From contig NZ_JAOSZE010000001.1 in assembly GCF_025630775.1 (NCBI RefSeq), positions 124,001-188,000 on the forward strand: a stretch of DNA of 64,000 nucleotides, in the 5' to 3' direction. The notes beneath the pieces are model-generated. The model ran no database searches. It was not told where the DNA came from and worked only from the letters and a program-made list of their open reading frames with translations. Origin of the DNA: Actinoplanes sp. KI2 (GTDB lineage Bacteria; Actinomycetota; Actinomycetes; Mycobacteriales; Micromonosporaceae). Positions 16,354-24,752 of the stretch are shown here, in pieces. The position numbers were made by a program, and so were the translations under genes. The first letter of the stretch is position 1, and every line of letters starts with the position of its first letter.

Positions 16354-17864
16354 TTCTTGTCGTACGCCTCTTTTTTGTAGTACTCCTCTGCCCGGGCGGC
16401 GATCATCTGCGCCGAAGCCGTGCTGGTCAACGCGGTCGCAAGCAGGCTCGTGCCGGGGAAGTAGCGGTTCACCAGGCGCAGGGCCGCCCAGCCGCCGGTC
16501 CGGCTGGCGATCGTGCGGCCGAGCCGCCAGACCGAGCCGCTGACGCCGCGGCCCTCGGCGAGGGCCGCCTCGGCAGCCGACCTCGTCGGGTGAACGCGGG
16601 TGAGGACCAGCAGGTCCGCGGCGCGCTGCGGGTCGGTGGGATCCAGACCGTACGCCGCGGCCAGGTGCAACACGATCTCCGCGTGCGCAATCGGGGTCGT
16701 GCCGAGCAGGGTGATCGGCGCATACGAGCCGGCGACCGCGCCGACGACGCCGGCCAGGCTGCCGAAGCGGGTGAACTGCTGCCGTGCCAGGCGGGCCAGG
16801 GCGCGATCGGAGGCGGTGGGGTAGGCCGCGCGGGTGCGGGTGGACCAGTCGCGGGCCCGCGGGCCGATGGTCTGGACGGCGGCCAGGGCCAGGAGCTCGG
16901 GGGCGTGGCCGGGGTTGGCGGCTGTCAGGGTGGGTCCGGGCTCGGTGCGGGTGGGGCGGTCGGCTGTTGGGGTGGGGGGCTCGGGGGTCGCGTGCTCCTG
17001 GGCGGCGTGCTCGGAGGTGCGGGGCTCGGGGGCCGAGGGCTCGGGGGCGGCTTGCTCGCGGGCCGGGTGCGTGGCGGCAGGCTCGGGCTCTGGGAGGTCG
17101 GGTTGCACGGGCTCGGTTTGCGCGGGCTGGGGCGTTGGTGATGTGGCGGCGGCCTCTGGCTCGGTCGGCGGAGTCTGGGGCTCGACCGGCTCGATCGGCT
17201 CTACAGCCGCGTCCGGCGCGGCAGACGTGACCGGCTCGACAGGCGTAACGGGCGCGACGGACTCGATTTCGGGCGCGGCGGCTTTGGCCGGGGCGGTCTT
17301 GCGAGGGGCCCGCTTGGCCGGGGCGGCCTTCTTGACCGGCGCGGCCTTCTTGGCGGGGACGGCCTTCTTGGCGGGGACGGCCTTCTTGGCGGGGACGGCC
17401 TTCTTGGCTGCGGCCGCCTTCTTCGCGGGTGCTGCCTTCTTTACCGGAGCGCGCCTGTCCGGCGCCGCGGCATCGCCGTCCGGCACCGGTGTAGTCGGGG
17501 GTGCCGGCGCCTCGGCAGCGGGCTCGGTCTTCGGCGAGCCGCTCTGGTTCGGGATCTCCCGTTGGCCCTCGCCCTCGTCCTGGGGCCGAGGCTCGCTTGC
17601 TTCCTGCGACGATTCGGTGTTTTGTCCAGATCCAGCGGCGGAGTTCCGCCGCGTACGGGAAGGCGGTTTCGTGGAGGAACGGCCCGAACCCTCGCCCGGG
17701 TGATTCTCGACACTCGGCGGCTGAAACATGACCGCCGGCGCCGACTTCGCAGGTCGGCGCGGCGCCGGAGCGGACGGCTTATCCTTCGGCGCGGGCTCCG
17801 CGGGCGCGCTGAACGCGGGCCGGACGGAACGACCGCGACGCTCGCTGGGCGGCTTCTCCTCCAT
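16350..17864 (-). CDS. Disordered Ala/Lys/Pro-rich protein with EcsC-like C-terminal domain
   Basis: Of 504 residues, the first 300 or so are low complexity. They include a basic stretch of repeated PAKKA/VPAKKA units (residues about 140-190) like histone H1 tails, then an acidic Pro/Glu-rich stretch. The C-terminal 200 residues are folded-looking, with helices around LARLARQQFTRFGSLAG and HAEIVLHLAAAYGLDP, resembling EcsC-type proteins found near membranes. The basic tail could bind DNA, RNA or polyphosphate. It is encoded convergently to the CPBP gene. Function is not assignable. Confidence 0.7.
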   Translation of the reverse strand: MEEKPPSERRGRSVRPAFSAPAEPAPKDKPSAPAPRRPAKSAPAVMFQPPSVENHPGEGSGRSSTKPPSRTRRNSAAGSGQNTESSQEASEPRPQDEGEGQREIPNQSGSPKTEPAAEAPAPPTTPVPDGDAAAPDRRAPVKKAAPAKKAAAAKKAVPAKKAVPAKKAVPAKKAAPVKKAAPAKRAPRKTAPAKAAAPEIESVAPVTPVEPVTSAAPDAAVEPIEPVEPQTPPTEPEAAATSPTPQPAQTEPVQPDLPEPEPAATHPAREQAAPEPSAPEPRTSEHAAQEHATPEPPTPTADRPTRTEPGPTLTAANPGHAPELLALAAVQTIGPRARDWSTRTRAAYPTASDRALARLARQQFTRFGSLAGVVGAVAGSYAPITLLGTTPIAHAEIVLHLAAAYGLDPTDPQRAADLLVLTRVHPTRSAAEAALAEGRGVSGSVWRLGRTIASRTGGWAALRLVNRYFPGTSLLATALTSTASAQMIAARAEEYYKKEAYDKN

Positions 17865-18007
17865 GCCGACGCAGCCTAGTCGTAAAGCTCGCGTTTCACC
17901 TGCTGGAGTCCGGTGCGCAAGCCCGCCGCGCGCGAGGTGGGCAACCTCTTTGTGTGGCCGTGACCGGGTCCGGTATCCTCAAGCGTCGGCAGCTTGCGGG
18001 CTGCCGT

Positions 18008-18098
18008 GGAGACTTCGCCTAGTCTGGTCTATGGCGCCGCACTGCTAATGCGGTTGGGGTTTTAAAGCCCCTCCCGGGTTCGAATCCCGGAGTCTCCG
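18008..18098 (+). tRNA. tRNA-Ser(GCT)
   Basis: The 91-nt cloverleaf has a 7-bp acceptor stem (GGAGACT/AGTCTCC), an anticodon loop CTGCTAA with anticodon GCT, a long class II variable arm (TTGGGG..CCCC) and a GTTCGAATC T-loop. Discriminator is G. CCA is not encoded. Confidence 0.97.
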
Positions 18099-18134
18099 CG
18101 TGTAAGGCCGGTGTGTATGCTGGCGGAGCACTGA

Positions 18135-18207
18135 GCGCCCGTAGCTCAATGGATAGAGCATCTGACTACGGATCAGAAGGTTAGGGGTTCGAGTCCCTTC
18201 GGGCGCG
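18135..18207 (+). tRNA. tRNA-Arg(ACG)
   Basis: The 73-nt cloverleaf has acceptor GCGCCCG/CGGGCGC, anticodon stem TCTGA/TCAGA around CTACGGA (anticodon ACG at 18168-18170) and a GTTCGAGTC T-loop. CCA is not encoded. It lies 36 bp after tRNA-Ser and borders the accessory region. Confidence 0.97.
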
Positions 18208-18218
18208 CCGAGTGTCCA

Positions 18219-18257
18219 AGTGGCCTCTGTCCGCGGAATGCGCGGACCGGGGCCACT
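18219..18257 (+). terminator. Terminator after the tRNA pair
   Basis: AGTGGCC/GGCCACT encloses TCCGCG/CGCGGA, with CGGCATTTCTG following. It is 12 bp past tRNA-Arg. Confidence 0.65.
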
Positions 18258-18576
18258 CGGCATTTCTGCTCTGGGGCCGAGCCCCGGAAACCCCACGGTG
18301 CGGTGGTTCCGCTTCCGGAATCCGGGACCGTAGTGCTCCGATGGTGCTCCGCCGTTCCTCTATACGCGTGCTGACCAGTGCCTTTACGTCCGCCGTCGCT
18401 CTTGTTGCGGTCGACTTGACCGTTGCGACAGCGGAGCGACTGTTCGTGCACCCGCCGGGCTCCCGGTCGGCACCATGGCGAACGGTTCGCGAGCCGGACC
18501 CCGCCGTGGCAGCGTCGCCGGACCTCCCGCTGGCAGGGAGGCCCGGCGCGTGGCGCTCCGGCCGTTTGGCGTAGCT
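18258..18576. other. Intergenic, no gene seen
   Basis: Open frames here show no domain, no good ribosome site and no codon bias like the neighbours. It separates the tRNA terminator from the convergent end of the immunity-type gene. Confidence 0.5.
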
Positions 18577-18978
18577 CTATCGACGGAGGAATTCGGTGGC
18601 GCGGTTGTATAGAACGTCGAAGGTCTCCTCCGGGTCCAGAGCCTGGGCCACGGTGCGCACGCGCGTACGTTGATCTTCGTGCGCCTGCCAGTAAGAGTCG
18701 GGTACGCGCCGGATCAGGGCGTCAAGGAGGTCTCCCGGATAGAAGTCGCCCTCGGCAAGTGGATCCTGCTCGACCTGGTCGAGCGCCAGCGGGACGAGGG
18801 TGTCGAGCCCGATCTGCTGCGAGATGAGCAGCCGCAGCCCTTCAGCGTCGAGTGCGCCGACGGGACGTTTGCGCAGCGCGTACGCCGTGGTGACCAAACG
18901 GGTCGCGTCGGCCGGCGGGTCGCCCCAGCGGTCGTCCTCGATCTCTTCGAGTGACCGGCTCTTGTCAGGCTCGAACAC
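18577..18978 (-). CDS. CdiI-type immunity protein
   Basis: The 133-residue acidic protein has the hallmark pattern of the contact-dependent growth inhibition immunity family: KSRSLEEIEDDRWGDPP, then GLRLLISQQIGLDTLVPLAL and DPLAEGDFYPGDLLDALI. Such proteins bind and neutralise a cognate nuclease toxin. It is the last gene of a minus-strand set with a WXG100-like gene and a toxin candidate, but its usual toxin partner is not next to it, so it may be an orphan (spare) immunity gene. Confidence 0.8.
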   Translation of the reverse strand: MFEPDKSRSLEEIEDDRWGDPPADATRLVTTAYALRKRPVGALDAEGLRLLISQQIGLDTLVPLALDQVEQDPLAEGDFYPGDLLDALIRRVPDSYWQAHEDQRTRVRTVAQALDPEETFDVLYNRATEFLRR

Positions 18979-19052
18979 CGGGTCTCCTTACTTTTCCCAG
19001 GTTCGCTGAAGAAATCGTTCCAAGTAGGCCACCGCGGCTCTGCCTGATCTGG

Positions 19053-20042
19053 TCAATTCGGCAGATCTGGTGTGGCTAGGTCCAGTGCGGTCGCGAGGGT
19101 GATGGTCTTGCGGGGCGTCGAGCATTGACGGTCCAGATTGAGCCGGCCGTTCCGCGCCTGAAAGAGGATAGCCGCGGCGGGGTGGGCCCGGATCTGCTCG
19201 GTGGAGAGCTCGTCGGCGAGCATCTGCGCCGCAGCGGCCAGCGCCGGGATCAGTGCCCTCAGTTCTGCCGCCCAGGCCGAGACCTCGACCAGCCAGCGAC
19301 GGGCGGCGGGATCGGCGGAGAACCGGGCGATCGTTTCGTCCAGCTCGGTCCAGGTGAAGTCGAGCCAATCCTTCTGCTTGAGAACGGGCAGCTGCCACTG
19401 GCGCTTGACGACGGACCAGTGGTCGGCCCGCGCTTCGACCGAGTGAATCGTGAAGTCGGGGACGCTCAGTGCGGTTAGGCGGCCGCCGTGGCAGGCTCCG
19501 GTGTCGAGGCCGAAGACCCGGCCGTCGAGGATCATCGGCGACGGCCCGACTACGTGATGGCCGAACGCGACCGGCTTGGCGTCGGTGTACCGGTCGTACC
19601 ACCGTTGCCCCGGGAAGAGCGTCTGCAGCTCCTTCTCGCCGCTGGTCGAGCCGCAGAGGATCTCCTCCTTCTGATAGGCGAGGGGGATTCCCGGGATCAT
19701 GGCGGCGTGCACGACGCGGATGTGCTCGTTCTCGAAGAAGTACGGCAGGGTGCTCATCCATTCGACCGCCGGGGCGTAGTGGTCACCCATTTGCAGGCGC
19801 GTGATCTCCTGCGCGTACGAGAAGATGCCGCGTACGTGTTTGCGCTCGTGATTGCCCATGATCACGACAGTGTGTGTCCGGGAACGCAAGAAATCGACCA
19901 CCTTGCCGGGCGAAGGACCCCTGTCGACCACGTCGCCGGCGGCCACCAGAACGTCGTCCGGCTGCAGCTGGAGGGCATCGAGCAGCTCGACGAGTTCGTC
20001 GAAGCATCCGTGGATGTCGCCGACGACGACCGTGCGACTCAT
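19053..20042 (-). CDS. Calcineurin-like metallophosphatase
   Basis: The 329-residue protein carries the full metallophosphoesterase set: GDIHG, GDVVDRG, GNHE and the later His motifs (VVHAA, FGHHV). It resembles PrpE/ApaH-type phosphatases acting on phosphoproteins or dinucleoside polyphosphates. The C-terminal 130 residues are extra and helical. The start overlaps the end of the preceding gene by 4 bp, so the two are translationally coupled. Its place directly after a toxin/immunity pair hints that it could modify toxin products, but that is inference. Confidence 0.85.
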   Translation of the reverse strand: MSRTVVVGDIHGCFDELVELLDALQLQPDDVLVAAGDVVDRGPSPGKVVDFLRSRTHTVVIMGNHERKHVRGIFSYAQEITRLQMGDHYAPAVEWMSTLPYFFENEHIRVVHAAMIPGIPLAYQKEEILCGSTSGEKELQTLFPGQRWYDRYTDAKPVAFGHHVVGPSPMILDGRVFGLDTGACHGGRLTALSVPDFTIHSVEARADHWSVVKRQWQLPVLKQKDWLDFTWTELDETIARFSADPAARRWLVEVSAWAAELRALIPALAAAAQMLADELSTEQIRAHPAAAILFQARNGRLNLDRQCSTPRKTITLATALDLATPDLPN

Positions 20043-20683
20043 CTGGGCCCGGTCAAGGGGAGGACGGGGTCTGGGCGGTCGAGCTCGTGCCGGACGATCG
20101 TGCCTGGGATGTCGGCCTGCTCGGAGGAGTAGGCGACGGGCAATGTGCTGCCTTGGGTGTAGAAGGCGCGGTCGACCAGCTGGTTGAGTATCACCTCGAA
20201 GCGGGGGCTGTTCGCCTCGATCCGATCGTAGAGGTCGACGAGCTTGCCGTCATGGTCATAGTCGAAGAGGTAACGCAGATCGCCGGACGCGTCGTACCCG
20301 AATTTCGTGGTGCCCTCCAGGCCGCCCCCGCGGTCGTACGACACCTCCAACACGGCGCGCTCGGTGCCGTCCTGCAATTGCACCGTGAATCCGACAAGTT
20401 CGCCATGCGCGTCGTACCTGCGCAGGACCGACCATTGCAGGTCGCCTAGCACACCAGCGGGAAAGCGCAAGTCAAAAGGCACGCCGGGGAGAGCTTCCAT
20501 CGGGCTGCGGTACTCGATGCGCACCAGACCTTTGCGGGTAAACATCTCCGTCCACAGAAGCGTCCCGTCAGGGGCGAAGACACCCCGAGCGTACGCGGGA
20601 AGGCTTGTCGCCAGGTGTTCCGGGAGTTGAGATTCCGGGGTGGGCACCCATTCGCGGAAGAAGCGGTAGGAACGGTCGTTCAT
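20039..20683 (-). CDS. Putative immunity protein next to toxin
   Basis: The 214-residue protein has no family I recognise. The start is the ATG encoding MNDRSYRFF, overlapping the toxin gene's end by 4 bp. A longer open frame upstream lies within the toxin gene and is a shadow. The middle has repeated beta-hairpin-like segments with YD residues (RRYDAHGELVGF, FGYDASGDLRYLFDYDHDG). Direct overlap downstream of the toxin candidate is the classic place for a cognate immunity gene. That role is inferred from position only. Confidence 0.55.
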   Translation of the reverse strand: MNDRSYRFFREWVPTPESQLPEHLATSLPAYARGVFAPDGTLLWTEMFTRKGLVRIEYRSPMEALPGVPFDLRFPAGVLGDLQWSVLRRYDAHGELVGFTVQLQDGTERAVLEVSYDRGGGLEGTTKFGYDASGDLRYLFDYDHDGKLVDLYDRIEANSPRFEVILNQLVDRAFYTQGSTLPVAYSSEQADIPGTIVRHELDRPDPVLPLTGPR

Positions 20684-21564
20684 CGCTGCTCCCTGGTGAT
20701 GTCGAGGTGCGGGTAAAGAGCCATCGCGCTGGATTGTTTCATCACGGAGAAGTCCAGGTCGGGAACGCCGTACTCCTCGAGCAGGCGGTGCGACGCCTGC
20801 CCGAACGTTTCCGTGGCGCCGGCCGGTCGGTCGAACATGTACTGCGGAACGAAGCCCTTCTGTGCGTGGTCTTCGAGGTCGGCGAGTAGGCCCGCCTGGT
20901 TGCGCGGACGAGCTCGGGCGGTGATGCCGTCCGCGCACTGAGCCGCATAGTTGTCGAACTCCTCATCCGGAACGATGACGGCGACATCGACATCCTTGGC
21001 CGCCGGCGTGCGCAGTGCGGAACCCTGCACGATGGTTCTGCCCCGAGGCAGGCCGTATTGCTCGCTCAACTCGTTGAGTTTTCCACCGAACTCCTCGAAT
21101 TGCTCCGCGCTTTCGAAGTGGTACGGATAACCCCGAGGTTTGACCTCGGTAGCCCAGTTGTCCATCTGAGCCTTGAGCTCGTCTGGCTCGATCCGCAGCC
21201 GGGGGGTCGGATACTTCTTCCCCGTCTTCGGAATGGCGCCTGCTTTGACGAAGTCGGCGCTCTCCTCCGGGGTCATACCGAGACGATCACCGTGCGCCCG
21301 GATATCGTCCAGTTCGCTACCGGAGTAGGCAGTCTGCCCCCGCTCGTCCAGCGCCGTAGTGAAGCGCTCGCGCGGCGATCGGCCGGCCAGCTTCAGACGC
21401 TCCCCGGCCCCACGATCGGCCTTGCTCAGGTTGTGCACGGCGTCTCTGGCGTGCCCTGCTCCTTCGCGCAAGGTTCCGCCGACCTTCTCGGAGATGCGTT
21501 CGACGGTCTCACCCGCACGCTGTCCCAGTCTGGCGAGGATCTCGCGAAGAGTGCCGCCGGCCAT
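20680..21564 (-). CDS. Toxin candidate with nucleotidyltransferase fold
   Basis: The 294-residue protein has a helical N-terminal third (MAGGTLREILARLGQRAGE) and a C-terminal domain with VQGSALRTPAAKDVDVAV. This fits the hG[GS]...Dh[DE]h pattern of DNA-polymerase-beta-like nucleotidyltransferases, with two acidic metal ligands. It starts within the stop of the WXG100-like gene (TGATG overlap) and overlaps the next gene, so it looks like the toxin half of a secreted polymorphic toxin split into a separate chain. It would transfer a nucleotide onto a target molecule. Fold call is moderate; toxin role is inferred from context. Confidence 0.6.
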   Translation of the reverse strand: MAGGTLREILARLGQRAGETVERISEKVGGTLREGAGHARDAVHNLSKADRGAGERLKLAGRSPRERFTTALDERGQTAYSGSELDDIRAHGDRLGMTPEESADFVKAGAIPKTGKKYPTPRLRIEPDELKAQMDNWATEVKPRGYPYHFESAEQFEEFGGKLNELSEQYGLPRGRTIVQGSALRTPAAKDVDVAVIVPDEEFDNYAAQCADGITARARPRNQAGLLADLEDHAQKGFVPQYMFDRPAGATETFGQASHRLLEEYGVPDLDFSVMKQSSAMALYPHLDITREQR

Positions 21565-22271
21565 CAGAAGCCGAGACCCGCGATCGCCGTACGGAACTGC
21601 GTCCCGTGGCCGCGGATCGTTTCGGCGTGCTCCTCCAGCTTGGCTACATGGGCGAGCGCGGCCTCGGCGTCCAACGACACGCTGGCCGCCGGCTCCACCC
21701 CGGCGCCCGACCTGGACCAGTCGAGGCCGGCGAACGCGTCTTCGATCTTCTGGAACAGTGGTTCCGCGGCTGCCTCGATCACCTTGCCGGCGACGAACTG
21801 TTCGAGGTCCATGACCAGCGACTTCACGATGCGCTCGGCGCCCTCGATGATCGCTGGAACCGCGACCTCCGCGATCCCGAAGGTGGCGACTGCGGCGACC
21901 TGGTCACCGGCGAACGCGGCCGCCATGCCCACGAGAACGGCGATGGCTTCGAGCTTTTGCGCGACGATGTATCCGGCCGCGACATCCAGCGCGTCGGCCA
22001 GGACGTGGCTGCCGTCGATGATTTCGTCGACGTGGCGGCCGGACAGCTTTGCCCAGCCCGAGCTCATCGCGTCCGTCGCGGAACCCTGATAAGCGACGGC
22101 GAGGTCCGCGATGGTGCGGGTGGCGTCCTCGTGCGTCGTTCGCACCGCCGTGGCGAACTGCCGCGTCAAAGTTGCGAAGCTGCGAACCTGGTCCTCGTCG
22201 ATGTAGGGCCAGGGCACTCCGAGCACGTTGAGGAGATTCACCACCGGCAGAGGCAGATCGTCTATCGCCAT
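21564..22271 (-). CDS. WXG100-like / CpnT-N-terminal-type type VII secretion module
   Basis: The 235-residue protein is largely helical. The first 110 residues (DQVRSFATLTRQFATAVR, then AYQGSATDAMSSGWAKLSG) resemble the WXG/LXG helical hairpin placed at the N terminus of actinobacterial type VII toxins such as CpnT. A hydrophobic Ala/Val-rich helical stretch follows, and the C terminus ends in a second helical hairpin. It carries no toxin domain itself; that lies in the overlapping next gene. It should target the toxin to an ESX-type machine encoded elsewhere. Confidence 0.7.
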   Translation of the reverse strand: MAIDDLPLPVVNLLNVLGVPWPYIDEDQVRSFATLTRQFATAVRTTHEDATRTIADLAVAYQGSATDAMSSGWAKLSGRHVDEIIDGSHVLADALDVAAGYIVAQKLEAIAVLVGMAAAFAGDQVAAVATFGIAEVAVPAIIEGAERIVKSLVMDLEQFVAGKVIEAAAEPLFQKIEDAFAGLDWSRSGAGVEPAASVSLDAEAALAHVAKLEEHAETIRGHGTQFRTAIAGLGF

Positions 22272-22467
22272 AGGTCCACGTTAATCTCGGCGACAAAGGC
22301 CCGAACGGAGGGCCGCGACGACCGGACCCACGCCATATTCGGCGACCGACGCGTGGGACACCTGCTCGCCGTAAACTGCCGGTTCATCTCGCTCGCCGTG
22401 TCGGACATGCCGCTGCGCACGAGCTGGCATCGCCAAGAGGCTTCCCGCACCCCTCGGCGTGATGGCG

Positions 22468-23059
22468 TTATCCCGCCCTACGCGGGATGAGGTTGGCGGC
22501 AGCGTCCGCGTTTGGCCGCCGAAGTTCCAAGATGACGGAGGTGTAGGTGTCTGAGGTGAGCCCGATCGTGGAGTGCCCGAGCACCTCTTGGATCTCTTTC
22601 ATGTCGGCGCCGCCGTGGCGCAGATAGGTGGCGACACAGTGGCGCAGGTCGTGCAGCCGCACCGGCGGCAGGCCGCTCGCGGTGACGAGGTAGTCGAAGC
22701 GGTCACTGACGATCTGCGACGCCACGGCTGCCCGTCCGGCCGGACGAAGAAAAACCCGGTGTCCAGCAGGTCGCCGAGCTGCACCGCGAGGTGCTCGTCG
22801 CCGCTCGCCAGGGCAAGCAGCGACCGGGAATGATCGAGTTCAGAGCGGGCGGCGTCGCGGCTGTCGAGCCCGCCGCGGCGCAGTTGCCGGCGGCTGCGTC
22901 CCGGTGCGGTTGGCAGCTCGAGTTGGTAGCCCAGGTGCCGTGGATGGTGCTCCACGAGCCGCCCGGTCGGCGCAGCTTCGGGAAGCTGGCGTTGAGCCGT
23001 TTGCCTATAGTCGGGTCCTTGCAGGTGCAGCGTTTGGTGATCGATCCTTCGCTGATCAC
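22468..23059 (-). pseudogene. Decayed tyrosine integrase
   Basis: Three frames hold pieces of one site-specific recombinase. The GTG at 23059 starts an arm-type N terminus (MISEGSITKRCTCKD, then LRRPGGSW). A second frame holds SELDHSRSLLALASGDEH. A third gives the catalytic C terminus: HDLRH (HxxR), LGHSTIGLT and the nucleophile region TSDTYTSV. The core domain before GFFFVRPDGQPW is mostly deleted. At least two frameshifts make it inactive. It is the int of a pSAM2/AICE-like or phage element. Its GTG overlaps the stop of an excisionase-like frame. Confidence 0.85.
22470..22488 (-). terminator. Short hairpin at the integrase end
   Basis: ATCCCGC/GCGGGAT with a 5-nt loop overlaps the last codons of the integrase remnant. 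Confidence 0.3.
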
Positions 23060-23388
23060 GGTTCTCCCCGGTCGGTGTCGTTGTGGGTGGCCGTGCTTCT
23101 GATCGCGCCCAGTTGATCGACGCTCGACTGCGCCGCCGGGGTCAAGTCACCGGCGGCGGGTAGGCCGAGGGCCGTGAGGATCCCGGCGACGGGTACGCGG
23201 TGGCGGGTGCCGACGCGTAGCACCGGGGCCGGGAACTGATCGTGCTTGGCGAGTTCGTACGCCAGTGACCGGCCAAGCCCGAAGATGCGCCCGGCGGTCG
23301 GCAGGTCGGTGACGGCGCCGAGGGCGCGGATACGCGCCTCAGTCCAGACGCCGCCGTTGCCCTTGTTGATGTTGTCGGTGTTTACGAC
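23056..23388 (-). CDS. Excisionase-like MerR/HTH protein, start unresolved
   Basis: A minus-strand frame of about 110 codons encodes a winged-helix excisionase of the actinobacterial Xis type: TEARIRALGAVTDLPTAGRI, then FGLGRSLAYELAKHDQFP and PVLRVGTRHRVPVAG. This is the DNA-binding part that normally precedes integrases. Its TGA overlaps the integrase GTG (GTGA), the usual xis-int coupling. There is no ATG or GTG in frame at the 5' end, so the start codon has been lost or is non-standard, consistent with decay of the element. Confidence 0.6.
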   Translation of the reverse strand, partial: VVNTDNINKGNGGVWTEARIRALGAVTDLPTAGRIFGLGRSLAYELAKHDQFPAPVLRVGTRHRVPVAGILTALGLPAAGDLTPAAQSSVDQLGAIRSTATHNDTDRGEP

Positions 23389-23818
23389 GAGGGTGCTCCT
23401 GTCACGAGAGACAGTCCGATCGGCGCACCTACCCGTAGCGGTGGTGCGCCGGCACCCTCAAACCGGTGTTTGTCAGCCCTGGCGAACACCTGCCGATCTC
23501 ACAGAAGTCTCACAACGTCTGACAGGGCAGGTCAGTGCCTTGACCGAGTCAGTTAAGGGCTCCTCTACCACGGCGGTCTCACAGAACTCGTGAAGTGCGC
23601 CGTTGTGAGAGTTCTGTCAGCTCGCATGCTCTGACGATCGCTTGACTTTGAGCGCCGGCTAGGTACCGAGCTCAATGACAGCCAGCCTGAAGTCGTCGGC
23701 GGCGGACGCCCTGTCAATTGGCATTCTTCGATGTAGCGGCAGCCGTGTCGCGGCGTGTCAGCGGGCACGTGTCGATGGCAGCGCGTTCGGCGGGGCGGTG
23801 TCACCGCGAGCCGATGTT
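23389..23818. other. Intergenic stretch in the relic element
   Basis: Apart from the repeat cluster no gene is visible. Base composition is less GC-rich than the flanking genes, as expected for transferred and decaying DNA. Confidence 0.5.
23497..23620. repeat. Cluster of TCTCACA repeats in direct and inverted order
   Basis: TCTCACAGAA occurs at 23497-23506 and 23577-23586. TCTCACAACG at 23508-23517 is exactly mirrored by CGTTGTGAGA at 23601-23610, and ACAGAACTC pairs with GAGTTCTGT. The cluster lies upstream of the xis-int remnant, where recombinase arm sites or operators are expected. Confidence 0.7.
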
Positions 23819-24192
23819 GACATGTCCGGCCGGTGGCTGGCCGAGGAAGGCCTGACGCTGGGCATCGGCACCCCGGTGGTCATCGGCCAGTTGCCACCCT
23901 GGTCGCGAAGCGGGTCGACAAGATCCAGGGCTTCGTACGGGCGTTATTGAACAGCCTGCGCCGGCTGAACGGCAAACTCGACGACCTGGCCCGAACCGAC
24001 TCGTTCGGCGTGCAGCTCGGACCGGCCGCCTTCCAAGACGAGGAAACATTGGTACGAACGCTCGGTCACGAAAGCGTGCACGTCGTCCAATATCAGCATG
24101 GGCGTGTCACGAGCGTGACGGGACCGTTGGAGGATGAGGCGTACGCGGCCGAGGACGGCTTCGTCGTGACGTGGAGGGGAGACCATGCATGA
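23819..24192 (+). pseudogene. C-terminal remnant of a secreted toxin with HExxH-like motif
   Basis: One frame gives GRWLAEEGLTLGIGTPVVIG and, after a frameshift near 23900, a second frame continues VAKRVDKIQGFVRALLNSL and ends with TLVRTLGHESVHVVQYQHG. The linker-type helices followed by HESVH, a zinc-protease-like motif, look like the distal part of a WXG100-type toxin. The 5' part is missing. Its stop overlaps the ATG of a small EF-Tu-domain-2-like gene (ATGA), as in an intact toxin/partner pair. Confidence 0.5.
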
Positions 24193-24436
24193 CTCGTCTC
24201 ATCGTCGAGAACGTGCACCGCATCCCGAGCAGACCGTGGGTCCTCGTGACCGGCCGCCTCGAAGACGGCGAGCTACACATTGGCGACAAGCTGATCGTGG
24301 CACCGGGTGACGTGTCCGGGTTTCCGCCGTGATTCGGTCCATCGAACTGCACAGCCAACCGGGAAAGACCACCGTCGCTATCGACGCCGAACTCGCCGAC
24401 TCCATCCGCGACGGCACCGTGCTTACCCGCGCCTGA
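24189..24436 (+). pseudogene. EF-Tu domain-2-like small protein, frameshifted
   Basis: Two consecutive frames (24189-24332 and 24329-24436) form one beta-barrel protein of about 83 residues. The first reads MTRLIVENVHRIPSRPWVLV then TGRLEDGELHIGDKLIV; the second VIRSIELHSQPGKTTVAID then GTVLTRA. This is the layout of EF-Tu/translation-factor domain 2 (V-hh-h-GRV-G-hhGD-h). The break occurs at a GTGA. It follows the toxin remnant directly, so an immunity or accessory role is suspected. It could also be two coupled peptides. Confidence 0.5.
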
Positions 24437-24639
24437 CAGAGCGAGAACGATGTCGCGATGTGGCGGGCCGGATCGAGGGACCAGGTTGTTGTGCCACGAG
24501 TTCCAGTGCAGTCGCCGGGGAATCGGGGGAACTGGCGTTCATGTCAGTGTGAAGCTGTCCACAGCGAAGATGTCGCTGTCCAGGACAGCCACGGACGGCG
24601 GTGGTATTTCAGCGGATAGGGACCGGAGGAGGTCCCAGA

Positions 24640-24752
24640 GGTGACCGCCTCGACCACATGGAAGCCGGCGCCTACACACCCTCCGAGCTGGAAGACCAGG
24701 CGTACGGAAACGAGATACCTGCCCTGGAACGGTATAGGAACAACTCGTCATG
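24640..24752 (+). pseudogene. Second toxin C-terminal remnant
   Basis: A short frame ends in DHMEAGAYTPSELEDQAYGN and ERYRNNSS, resembling the extreme C terminus of actinobacterial polymorphic toxins. Nothing upstream in frame looks coding. Its TGA overlaps the ATG of the next EF-Tu-like gene, repeating the arrangement 560 bp upstream. Confidence 0.4.

Noticed and set aside
18045..18574. Short reading frames over and after the tRNAs
   Set aside because: They overlap tRNA genes or a terminator and have no ribosome site or domain.
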